Below, piece after piece: positions 1 through 5,895 of a DNA stretch of 8,005 nucleotides; position 1 is the stretch's first letter, and each line of letters opens with the position of its first letter. Position numbers and translations under genes: made by a program. Below the pieces are notes generated by a model that was given only the letters and a program-made list of their open reading frames with translations, ran no database searches and had not been told where the DNA came from. Source of the stretch: Patescibacteria group bacterium (GTDB taxonomy: Bacteria > Patescibacteriota > Minisyncoccia > Phycocordibacterales > UBA6065); NCBI GenBank assembly GCA_028866595.1, contig JAGWHV010000036.1, positions 1 to 8,005 of the forward strand. The letters are read 5' to 3'.

Positions 1-1129
1 TGCCCGGCTGATCAATAAACGATCGGGAGAAATGATAGGGTAGGAGAGCTATCATCTGCTCGTTACCTTTCTCGCGGAATCTCTCCAGGGTCCGTGCACA
101 AGCAGACGCGAAATACGGATGTTTTTCCGAGAAGATCTTGTGCAAGGAATCTCGTATGGCGATCAATGGCTCGGGCGAGGCCTTTGCCATCGGGGCGATT
201 GAGCCGAGGAGCCTACTTGACGCTTCGATGCAGAGAGCGGTCGTGAGCTCGGATGATCCGTAATAGACGGTTTTGCCGTCTTTCTCCGTTTCTACATAGA
301 AAGGACATGCCGGCCAGGACCCATCTTTGTCCTGCGTCTCCACGACTTGGTCGATAGCGCTCATGATGGCAGAGGTATCTGTAGTATCGAGAGTGCCGAT
401 ATCATCGAGTGCGCATATCGCCAGGGCCGCGTCGAGAGGATTCTGCTTGCCCGCCAGTCCTGTCATCACCATGTCGGTCAGCTTTTTCCGCGTGTTCGCG
501 TTTTGCTTGCTCGTCGGGCAAGACGCGATGTATCGCGATATAAAATACGCGTGAGCGAATCGCGAATGATAATAGAGAGAAGAGGGGTTCGATCTCGCTA
601 TGCTTTTTTCGATGTACGCGTCGAGATTTCGCAAGATGATCCCATGCCGGGCGAGGAGGCAAGCTATGTTCGCATTGACGCATACATCGATGTCTCGCCA
701 AGATCTGTTCGCGGCCCGGATCTCTCGACGCGTGAGCCACGTTCGATAAGGACCGCCCGGTCTTGTCTCCGCGGATATGAGAAGGCGAGCAAACGTAGCA
801 AGGCTCGCGCCATCGAGCACATATGCGCCGGATCTCTCGAGGGCAATAAGGGCGCAGGCCGTATCATCGAGGTCGTTCGGATACGAGCTCACACCGACGA
901 GATAGTTCCATGAGCCGTCAGGGCTCCTCTGATGATCTTTTATAAAGCGAGCAAGAGTATCACAGATCGGACCCGCGCTCGCGCATGACAAGCGACGCCG
1001 ACATTCGGCTATAGATGCGAGCATGAGGCATGAGGGAAAGATCCTTTTTATATCGGCAGCTCGAACACGCGCAAGGGCCTCAAGGCCCCGCTCTATCAAC
1101 TGGTAGATCTGTTCGAGCGGTACGTGCAT
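1..1129 (-). CDS. Prenyltransferase/squalene-cyclase repeat protein (terpene-cyclase-like), C-terminus beyond left edge
   Basis: The frame is open from an ATG at 1129 to position 1, giving 376 residues with no stop, so the gene is partial. Repeats of the alpha/alpha-barrel terpenoid cyclase and prenyltransferase superfamily are visible. A QW-like motif runs from Q67 to W74 (DGSW at 71-74). DLDDTA follows at 86-91, then a VNANIACLLARHG helix pair near 155-168. A second QW-like motif runs from Q266 to W272, followed by YYGSSELTTALCIEA near 290-304. In class II terpene cyclases the DxDD acid protonates the substrate, and DLDDTA fits that pattern at about the depth expected of a protein with only a beta-type barrel. 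The start overlaps the kinase gene by 50 bases, which suggests translational coupling. The next in-frame ATG, at 1024, lies after the kinase stop and is an alternative start; neither has a clear ribosome site. Superfamily membership is fairly sure. Substrate and activity are unknown, and the repeats also occur in non-enzymatic barrels. Confidence 0.72.
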   Translation of the reverse strand, partial: MHVPLEQIYQLIERGLEALARVRAADIKRIFPSCLMLASIAECRRRLSCASAGPICDTLARFIKDHQRSPDGSWNYLVGVSSYPNDLDDTACALIALERSGAYVLDGASLATFARLLISAETRPGGPYRTWLTRREIRAANRSWRDIDVCVNANIACLLARHGIILRNLDAYIEKSIARSNPSSLYYHSRFAHAYFISRYIASCPTSKQNANTRKKLTDMVMTGLAGKQNPLDAALAICALDDIGTLDTTDTSAIMSAIDQVVETQDKDGSWPACPFYVETEKDGKTVYYGSSELTTALCIEASSRLLGSIAPMAKASPEPLIAIRDSLHKIFSEKHPYFASACARTLERFREKGNEQMIALLPYHFSRSFIDQPG

Positions 1130-2627
1130 GAGCTGGAGCGGTGGGGATGATGACGGTGAACCGAGAGCCTTTGCCTAAAACGCTTTCTACCTCTATCGTG
1201 CCGCCGAAATCGCGTTCAACGATCTCTTTCGTTGTCGAAAGACCGAGGCCGAAGCCTGCTTCGTGTATCGATCTGTCCCGTTTCGTCGTGAAGAACGGCT
1301 GGAAGATCGCTTGCTTGAGGTCCTCTCGGATGCCGACGCCGCGATCTTCGACGGAGAATCTGACATAGCCGTCGGCGGATGCGATCGAGGCGATCACCGG
1401 CTTTTCGACAGATGGGGCCGTATCGTGATATGCGTCTATGGCATTCGAGATAAGATTGACCGCGACCTGGAAGAATTTCACAGGATTGCCGATGATCTCG
1501 ATGTCCCCGGCGCTTTTTATCCTGATAACGACGCAGGCTTTAAGCGATTTATGGGTGAGCAGGCCGACAGCGTCGGCGACTTCGCGATTCGTTGAAAACA
1601 GTTGCTTCCTGTCCTGTGAATCGAGCTGTTTACGGGCGGTTTGGAGGAATGCTTCCATACGCTTGCTCGCGTTCACAGCTCTCTCTATGTGTCGGCGCGC
1701 TTCCATCTGGCTTGCCGCGGCATTCGGCTCGTCCGCAGTCAGTTTTTCAACAGAGAGCGATACGACGGAAAGGGGATTGAGGAGATCGTAGAATATGCCT
1801 GATGCCAATCGGCCGAATTCGACGAAGCGGTAAAGTTGCGAGACTTTCTCGAGTTCGGCGGCCTTGAGCTCTTTGGTCCTCTCTTCGACTTTGATCTCAA
1901 GGAGGTCGCGCTCGGACTTGAGTGCTTTTTCCGAGGTACGGGCTCGCTTGAGGGATCGCTCAATCTCTCGGTTCGAGAGCCATGAAGCGACGACGATGAC
2001 GACATATATGAGCGCATCTTCGATGGTGTCCTTTATCTCAAGAGGGCCGAGTCGCCAGGAGAGGTCGCTTTCGACGACATGGTTCGTCTCGAGGAACCCG
2101 AGCGACGTCAAAGTCGCGGCGATGATCGCGGTCATGGCGAGGCCTGCGCGCGTCCCTATGAGAACGCTCGTTATCACGATGATAGCGCCGTAGCTCAAGA
2201 GAGCCACGGGCATCGCCGTGCTCCACGCATACGCGCCGTATGTCGTCGCCAGGAAATAGAGGCCGATAAATATATACGATGCGAGCTCGGTATTGCCTTT
2301 GCGGGACATGGCGAGCAGGCTGCCGAAGATGAAGACGAAAAACATGAACGTCCCCGCATGGAAGCCGACTTTTGCCGCGCCGGCGATATCGGCATATATC
2401 ACCGAGAGCTCGAGGAATACGAGCACCGCGAGCAGGAATAAGGCGATGATATTGAAGATGAGCTCTTTGCGCCTGCTGTCTTCGTCCGCGGATCTGGGCT
2501 CGATGAGCGTTTCGTAGAGGCTATGCCAGACTCTTTTCCAAGCAGCACGAATACCCCGCGCGGCCGCTTCTTTGGCAAGGCGCGCGCCCGGGTTCTGCGG
2601 GCCGGTCGATACGGGATCTTCGTGCAT
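1080..2627 (-). CDS. Membrane sensor histidine kinase with Tyr in place of the phosphoacceptor His
   Basis: This 515-residue protein has a cytoplasmic N-terminus of about 55 residues. About six membrane helices follow (near 57-78, 91-107, 115-133, 139-159, 162-180 and 203-219), then a charged coiled-coil linker (218-265), a HisKA-type dimerisation helix and a C-terminal HATPase domain. The ATPase boxes are all present: N box NLISNAIDA at 391-399, G1 DRGVG at 428-432, F box FQPFFTTK at 442-449 and G2 GFGLGL at 458-463. The phosphoacceptor segment reads SGIFYDLLNPL, so Tyr280 (codon at 1788-1790) stands where family members carry His followed by Glu or Asp. No large extracellular sensor domain is seen, so a membrane or lipid-borne signal is plausible. 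The gene lies 257 bases downstream of the response regulator and overlaps the following cyclase-like gene. An in-frame stop occurs just upstream of the ATG, which fixes 2627 as the first ATG. Kinase family is certain; ability to autophosphorylate is doubtful. Confidence 0.93.
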   Translation of the reverse strand: MHEDPVSTGPQNPGARLAKEAAARGIRAAWKRVWHSLYETLIEPRSADEDSRRKELIFNIIALFLLAVLVFLELSVIYADIAGAAKVGFHAGTFMFFVFIFGSLLAMSRKGNTELASYIFIGLYFLATTYGAYAWSTAMPVALLSYGAIIVITSVLIGTRAGLAMTAIIAATLTSLGFLETNHVVESDLSWRLGPLEIKDTIEDALIYVVIVVASWLSNREIERSLKRARTSEKALKSERDLLEIKVEERTKELKAAELEKVSQLYRFVEFGRLASGIFYDLLNPLSVVSLSVEKLTADEPNAAASQMEARRHIERAVNASKRMEAFLQTARKQLDSQDRKQLFSTNREVADAVGLLTHKSLKACVVIRIKSAGDIEIIGNPVKFFQVAVNLISNAIDAYHDTAPSVEKPVIASIASADGYVRFSVEDRGVGIREDLKQAIFQPFFTTKRDRSIHEAGFGLGLSTTKEIVERDFGGTIEVESVLGKGSRFTVIIPTAPAHARTARTDLPVDRAGP

Positions 2628-2884
2628 GGGATCGCAATAAGTATACCGTGGCTCTCACGCGGCGACTCCACTGTCAATTCCAGGGATCGAACGATTCGTT
2701 CGCATGGCTCTCTAAGCCTGGCGCGCCCGCGCGGGCGGCCTCGTCTTCAAGAATGCTCGCTATGATCGTATTCATAGGATTTTTGCTAGGGGCTGATAAG
2801 CGCCTCCGACTCGAGGCTTCGTCAGTATCGCAAACGAGGCCTAAAATCTCGCCGAAGATTCTTTAAAACCCGTCATATAGATGC
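2628..2884 (-). other. 257-base gap between response regulator and sensor kinase
   Basis: No convincing gene is seen in this stretch. A 33-codon frame (ATG at 2775, stop ending at 2674, starting MNTIIASILEDEAARAG) is present but has no ribosome site and no recognised relatives. A short 5-bp hairpin (GCCTC/GAGGC, 2802-2817) lacks a following T-run, so it is not a good terminator. The gap is unusually long for two genes of one two-component system. It may hold a second promoter for the kinase gene or an unrecognised small RNA. Confidence 0.4.
2640..2645 (-). promoter_or_regulatory. Candidate -10 box for the sensor kinase gene
   Basis: The minus strand reads TATACT here, 12 bases upstream of the kinase ATG. 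This would start transcription about six bases before the codon, a near-leaderless mRNA. A consensus TTGACA also lies upstream (2670-2675), but 26 bases separate the two, too far for one normal sigma-70 promoter. The same TATACT hexamer recurs at the helicase start. No direct support beyond sequence likeness. Confidence 0.3.
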
Positions 2885-3571
2885 TTAATCCAGGAGAATA
2901 TTCTTGCTCTCTATCTTGTAGCCGCGTCCGGGAACTGTGTGGATGAGCTTTTCAGAAGAGCCATCGCCGATCTTGCGGCGGATGTTACGGATATGAGTCT
3001 CGATCGTGTTAGAAAAAGGATCGACGCTGTCGTTCCAGACATGCTCCATGAGCATGCCGCGCGATATCGCGTTGCCGGCTTGCCTCATGAGATATTCGGT
3101 AAGGGCGAACTCTTTGCGAGTGAGATATATCTCCCTGTCGCCGCGCGTGGCTCTCTGCCTGCCGGTGTCAAGCACGAGGTCGCCGACCTTGAGCAAGGGA
3201 GGCACGATATCCGCCGGCCGGCGGATGAGCGCCCGCGCTCGCGAGAGGAGCTCTTTAAGAGAGAAAGGCTTGGTCATGTAATCATCAGCTCCGAGGTCGA
3301 GGAGATCCGTCTTGTCGTCTATCTCGCCTTGGATAGAAAGAACGAGAATTGGAACCTTTCTGCCCTCGGCTCGGATCTCTCGAAGGACTTGTGGGCCGTT
3401 CTTCCGAGGCAGGACATAATCAAGGATCACCAGATCGTATTCGTGGACCCGGGCCATATAAGACCCGTCAGCGCCGTCGGCGGCGGTATCCACGGCGAAG
3501 CTCTCGGCCGAAAAGCTTTCTTTGAGGAAGGCGCGTATGTCGGGATCATCGTCTATGACGAGCAATCTCAT
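2885..3571 (-). CDS. OmpR/PhoB-family response regulator
   Basis: This 228-residue protein has the usual two-domain length. The receiver domain (1-115) carries the acidic pocket D7/D8/D9, the phosphoacceptor D51 in ILDYVLPRKNG, the switch residue S79 in ILVLS, Y98 and the conserved K101 in MTKPF. A winged-helix DNA-binding domain fills about 126-222, with YLTRKEFALTEYL, the recognition helix region around NTIETHIRNIRRKIG and the terminal hairpin HTVPGRGYKIE. All catalytic residues are intact, in contrast to the kinase encoded downstream. It is the first gene of the minus-strand cluster (regulator, kinase, cyclase-like protein) and diverges from the DUF1761 gene. No Shine-Dalgarno sequence precedes the ATG. 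It probably regulates its own cluster, the divergent genes, or both; that is inference from position. Confidence 0.95.
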   Translation of the reverse strand: MRLLVIDDDPDIRAFLKESFSAESFAVDTAADGADGSYMARVHEYDLVILDYVLPRKNGPQVLREIRAEGRKVPILVLSIQGEIDDKTDLLDLGADDYMTKPFSLKELLSRARALIRRPADIVPPLLKVGDLVLDTGRQRATRGDREIYLTRKEFALTEYLMRQAGNAISRGMLMEHVWNDSVDPFSNTIETHIRNIRRKIGDGSSEKLIHTVPGRGYKIESKNILLD

Positions 3572-3612
3572 AGAGCCATTGTATCGACAGGCAGGGAGGG
3601 CACAAGAGAAGA

Positions 3613-3618
3613 GTTATA
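3613..3618 (-). promoter_or_regulatory. Candidate -10 box for the response regulator gene
   Basis: The minus strand reads TATAAC, 41 bases upstream of the ATG at 3571, which would give a leader of about 35 bases. The matching -35 position (3636-3641, GATAAA) is poor. It is the best -10-like hexamer found between the inverted repeat and the gene, and it is only a suggestion. Confidence 0.25.
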
Positions 3619-3642
3619 CACAAATTTATGTTTTCTTTATCC

Positions 3643-3669
3643 TGATATACGTATAATTAGCGTATATCA
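3643..3669. promoter_or_regulatory. 27-bp inverted repeat (9-9-9) around a TATAAT box in a divergent promoter region
   Basis: The arms TGATATACG (3643-3651) and CGTATATCA (3661-3669) are perfect reverse complements separated by nine bases. The spacer begins with the consensus -10 hexamer TATAAT (3652-3657, plus strand). From that box transcription would begin near 3664, sixteen bases before the DUF1761 ATG. The -35 position is weak. A dyad that brackets the -10 box is the layout expected of an operator where a bound dimer would block or reposition polymerase. Candidates are the adjacent regulator or another dimeric factor; OmpR-type regulators more often bind direct repeats. The repeat is certain, the operator role inferred. 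Confidence 0.55.
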
Positions 3670-3679
3670 CTTAAAAATC

Positions 3680-4102
3680 ATGTTTTTCCATAATATAAGC
3701 TATTGGACGGTCATTGTCGCGACGGTCGTAGTCATGGCCATAGGTTATGTCTGGTATTCTCCGATCTTGTTCGGCGGTCTTTGGATGAAGTCAAAAGGCT
3801 TCACTACGGAGTCTCTCAAAGAAAAATCGAAAGCCCGGTCGATGGCGCCTGTATGGGGCGGTATGGTCCTCTCGACATTCATCATGGCGGTGGTCGTCGC
3901 CGCTCTCTTCCAGTCGCTCATCATCACCTCGCTCGGCGGTATGCTCCTTCTCGCCGTCTGCGTATGGGCGGCTTTCTCCATACATGCGGCGATAGGCGAT
4001 TACGCTTTCGGTGGAGAACCCACAGCGGCGTTCTTGATAAAAATCGGCCATGAACTCGTCGCGATCGTCGCCCTCTGCCTTATCATCGGCATTTGGGGGT
4101 AG
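3680..4102 (+). CDS. DUF1761-family small membrane protein
   Basis: This 140-residue protein has four predicted membrane helices (about 9-28, 59-78, 83-105 and 121-139). Its first helix ends in the family hallmark GYVWYSPILFG (22-32), followed by WMKSKGFT. The frame stays open far upstream, into the antisense of the response regulator, but ATG 3680 is the right start because the protein from there has the full family length and hallmark. It also lies 16 bases after the expected transcript start of the TATAAT box at 3652. There is no Shine-Dalgarno sequence. It is the first gene of a two-gene unit with the PerM-like gene 12 bases downstream. The family has no established biochemical role that I know of. 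A basic loop (about 46-55) is probably on the cytoplasmic side. Confidence 0.88.
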   Translation: MFFHNISYWTVIVATVVVMAIGYVWYSPILFGGLWMKSKGFTTESLKEKSKARSMAPVWGGMVLSTFIMAVVVAALFQSLIITSLGGMLLLAVCVWAAFSIHAAIGDYAFGGEPTAAFLIKIGHELVAIVALCLIIGIWG

Positions 4103-4114
4103 CCAGATAATCAT

Positions 4115-5164
4115 ATGGACACCAAGCGCCTCCAATTCAATTTCTTCATCGCTCTTCTGCTCATCGCTACAGTCTGGACGGCGGCGCTTTTCTGGCCGTT
4201 CATAGACGCGCTTGCTCTCTCATTCATGACCGCGGTCATCATTCGGCCCGTCTATCAGTATCTTTTGCGCGCTTTCAATGGTCGAAGGACGGTCGCCGCT
4301 CTCGCCGCTGTCGCTTTCGTCATCATCGTCGTCCTCGTCCCTCTGGCATTTCTCACCTTCGAGGCTATCTCCCAAGCCGTGAGCTTCTTTTCTGGCATCC
4401 AGCAGGGGAGCGGCCCTAATGCAGCGAACGCTTTGCTCTCATATATAGCCCAGCCTATCCAGGCGATGTTGCCGAATATCTCGACTGATGCCTCGGGATC
4501 GGCCAGTTCTATAACAAGCCTATTCGCGAGCGCCAAGAACGTATTCTCGTTCACCATAACTTTCGCTCTCGACTTGTTCCTCGCTATCGTCGCGCTTTTT
4601 TACATGCTTCGCGATGGCCGTCAATTCAGGAAAGCCATCATCGAGCTCTCGCCTCTCTCCGACTCGTACGACGAGGCTATTATCGTCAAAATAGAGCGGG
4701 CGGTGAACTCCGTCGTCCGCGGCTCGCTCTTTGTCGCTCTCATCCGCGGCATCCTCACGGCTGTCGGCTTCGCGTTCTTCGGGGTGCCGCACCCTATATT
4801 TTGGGGAGCGGTCACAGCCATCGTCTCGCTTCTGCCGTCGATCGGTATGCTCATCACGCTCGTGCCGGCTGTTGTGTACCTCTGGATGACCTCGTCGATC
4901 GGAGCGGCCATAGGCCTCGCGATCTGGGGCATCGTCATCATCAGCTTCATCGATAATATCGTCCAGCCGATCATCATGGGCAAAGGCTTCCAGGTCCATC
5001 CTCTCTTTGTCCTTATATCCGTGCTCGGAGGCTTGATATTCTTCGGACCGGTCGGCCTCCTGCTCGGGCCTCTCGTGCTCGCGCTTTTTTCGGCATTGCT
5101 CGAGATATACAAACTGCTCATCATTGCCGACAAATCGGAAAGCGCTGGCGATCTCTTGCGCTGA
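4115..5164 (+). CDS. PerM/AI-2E-type transporter family membrane protein
   Basis: This 349-residue protein, normal for the family, has about eight membrane helices. A paired set lies at 9-47, one near 60-83, then a soluble stretch (about 88-140), and five more between 145 and 335. Family hallmarks are visible: GVPHPIFWGAVTAIVSLLPSIG (split across 223-244), DNIVQPIIMGK (280-290) and HPLFVLISVLGG with FFGPVGLLLGPL (295-320). The family (formerly UPF0118) includes TqsA, reported to affect autoinducer-2 export, and members linked to cation/proton antiport. The substrate cannot be told from sequence. It starts 12 bases after the DUF1761 stop with no ribosome site of its own, so the two genes are surely co-transcribed. 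A hairpin terminator follows 46 bases after its stop. Confidence 0.93.
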   Translation: MDTKRLQFNFFIALLLIATVWTAALFWPFIDALALSFMTAVIIRPVYQYLLRAFNGRRTVAALAAVAFVIIVVLVPLAFLTFEAISQAVSFFSGIQQGSGPNAANALLSYIAQPIQAMLPNISTDASGSASSITSLFASAKNVFSFTITFALDLFLAIVALFYMLRDGRQFRKAIIELSPLSDSYDEAIIVKIERAVNSVVRGSLFVALIRGILTAVGFAFFGVPHPIFWGAVTAIVSLLPSIGMLITLVPAVVYLWMTSSIGAAIGLAIWGIVIISFIDNIVQPIIMGKGFQVHPLFVLISVLGGLIFFGPVGLLLGPLVLALFSALLEIYKLLIIADKSESAGDLLR

Positions 5165-5209
5165 CAGCTCTCTCAGCCGAATGAACATTTTCCCGTTGTT
5201 TTTCAAGAA

Positions 5210-5233
5210 AAAGACCGCCCAAGAGCGGTCTTT
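5210..5233. terminator. Bidirectional Rho-independent terminator
   Basis: Perfect 9-bp arms AAAGACCGC (5210-5218) and GCGGTCTTT (5225-5233) enclose the six-base loop CCAAGA. The A-run on the left (5208-5212) becomes a T-run when read on the minus strand, so termination should be strongest for the 182-residue gene, whose stop lies 16 bases away. On the plus strand the run is only TTT, enough for a weaker stop after the PerM-like gene. It sits between two converging genes, as expected. Confidence 0.88.
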
Positions 5234-5248
5234 CAGTCGAGTTATCGG

Positions 5249-5797
5249 CTACGCGACGCCGATACCGAGGTGGACAAGCGGGTCCTCGAGCCTGATGAGC
5301 GGTTCGGGCTGGTACTGGGCGACGATGGTCCTCTTGGAGAGGACGGCGGCTCCGAGCTTGCTCCTGTGGATGGCATCGATGCGCTCGTGGTACGCATGGG
5401 CGTCGGCGAGCCTCGTCGTGTGAAAGCAGAGATAATAGCCGAACGCCGTCGGCCCGTACACGAGGGCAGCCGAATTGGGCAAGACGAGGAACGGCAGGTC
5501 ATCATCATCGACGATGTAGAGGTTGCCGTTCCGCTCGGCCGTCAAGATGCCGAGGGCCCAAAGGACCATATTGGCATCCTCCTGATTCTCGGGGGCGAGT
5601 CGGGCATAGAAGTCCCAATCGACGGCGATGACTTCGGGCCTGATTCGAAGGAGTGGCGCGAAACGCGTGGCTGCCTGTCGGACATCGTCGACGCGCCTCT
5701 TGAAGAATCGCGCCGGCAAGCGCTCGTTGCCGAGCTTGAAATTTTCGGCGTCAACGGCGATGCCGTTGTGACGCCAGATTTCGGTTGAGGAGATCAT
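5249..5797 (-). CDS. Conserved-looking hypothetical protein, 182 residues, unknown family
   Basis: I do not recognise this protein. It is soluble, with no signal peptide or membrane helix. It begins with a basic, helical stretch (LPARFFKRRVDDVRQAATRF, 27-46) and continues with a hydrophobic core segment (VIAVDWDFY, 56-64) and a helix (ANMVLWALGILTAE, 75-88). An acidic turn DDDD lies at 97-100, followed by LPFLVLPNS. A C-terminal region is rich in histidine and arginine (H126, H134, H137, H144). The start at 5797 is preferred because AGGA lies four bases upstream and a good promoter (5811-5839) precedes it. An ATG at 5869 in the same frame would place the start inside the palindrome. The gene has its own terminator. 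Ile codons appear to be ATC only, and Arg AGG is frequent with no AGA seen, unlike the neighbours that use ATA and AGA. This could reflect separate origin. The opposite strand is also open but lacks these signals. Confidence 0.75.
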   Translation of the reverse strand: MISSTEIWRHNGIAVDAENFKLGNERLPARFFKRRVDDVRQAATRFAPLLRIRPEVIAVDWDFYARLAPENQEDANMVLWALGILTAERNGNLYIVDDDDLPFLVLPNSAALVYGPTAFGYYLCFHTTRLADAHAYHERIDAIHRSKLGAAVLSKRTIVAQYQPEPLIRLEDPLVHLGIGVA

Positions 5798-5810
5798 AAT
5801 TCCTGCCGCG

Positions 5811-5839
5811 ACTATACAACATGTATGGAAGTATAGCAA
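5811..5839 (-). promoter_or_regulatory. Sigma-70-like promoter of the 182-residue gene
   Basis: On the minus strand a -35 TTGCTA (5839-5834) is followed by exactly 17 bases and a -10 TATAGT (5816-5811). Transcription would begin near 5804, just before AGGA and the ATG at 5797. The -35 lies inside the left arm of the long palindrome. An alternative extended -10, TGCTATACT, overlaps it (TATACT at 5835-5830) and would give a leader of about 26 bases. Confidence 0.5.
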
Positions 5840-5890
5840 ACACCGGATAATGTCCTCCGAGGAGGACATTATCCGGTGTTTGCTATACTT
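5829..5890. repeat. 62-bp near-perfect palindrome (30-bp arms, 2-base centre) between divergent genes
   Basis: The left arm 5829-5858 and right arm 5861-5890 are exact reverse complements across all 30 positions, separated only by GA (5859-5860). Beyond the arms the match stops apart from one isolated base pair. As RNA it would fold into a 29-bp stem with a CGAG loop. It fills the centre of the 98-base region between the 182-residue gene and the helicase gene. Each arm ends in the same extended -10, TGCTATACT. Expected start points (near 5804 or 5823 on the minus strand, 5896 on the plus) lie outside the dyad, so in these transcripts it would not be made as RNA. It could be an operator, a cruciform, or a copied and inverted promoter. 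No known transposon ends are recognised. Confidence 0.95.
5881..5889 (+). promoter_or_regulatory. Extended -10 promoter giving a probable leaderless helicase mRNA
   Basis: TGCTATACT (TG at 5881-5882, hexamer TATACT 5884-5889) sits at the outer end of the palindrome's right arm. The hexamer ends seven bases before the helicase ATG at 5896, so the usual start distance places the first nucleotide on the start codon itself. No -35 match is found 16-18 bases upstream, which an extended -10 can tolerate. No Shine-Dalgarno sequence can fit in the six bases between the palindrome and the ATG. Confidence 0.5.
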
Positions 5891-5895
5891 TCTCT

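Noticed and set aside
347..913. 188-codon plus-strand frame near the left edge
   Set aside because: It is antisense to the cyclase-like gene, whose minus-strand frame is open throughout and shows repeat motifs.
2683..2692. GTTCGATCCC on the minus strand, resembling a tRNA T-loop
   Set aside because: The flanking bases do not pair into a T-stem, and no acceptor stem or anticodon arm can be formed around it.
2674..2775. 33-codon minus-strand frame between regulator and kinase, considered as a small gene
   Set aside because: It has no ribosome site and no recognised family. It is kept only as part of the gap description.
2802..2817. Hairpin GCCTC/GAGGC as a terminator after the response regulator
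   Set aside because: The stem has only five pairs and no T-run follows on the minus strand.
2939..3679. Plus-strand extension of the DUF1761 frame upstream of ATG 3680, giving a 387-residue protein
   Set aside because: This part is antisense to the intact response regulator. The DUF1761 domain is complete from residue 1 at 3680, and a TATAAT box lies between.
4520..5206. 228-codon minus-strand frame opposite the PerM-like gene
   Set aside because: It is an extremely charged, repetitive translation antisense to a membrane protein whose family motifs are intact.
5270..5788. 172-codon open frame on the plus strand opposite the unknown gene
   Set aside because: There is no ribosome site, and promoter, ribosome site and terminator all fit the minus strand. 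The translation is a run of low-complexity Asp/Glu/Gly-rich sequence.
5798..5869. 24-residue N-terminal extension of the 182-residue minus-strand protein, starting at ATG 5869
   Set aside because: It would start inside the palindrome and upstream of the best promoter; ATG 5797 has AGGA in front.
5829..5890. Reading the long palindrome as a Rho-independent terminator
   Set aside because: No genes converge on it. The flanking genes diverge, and there is no long T-run on either side.
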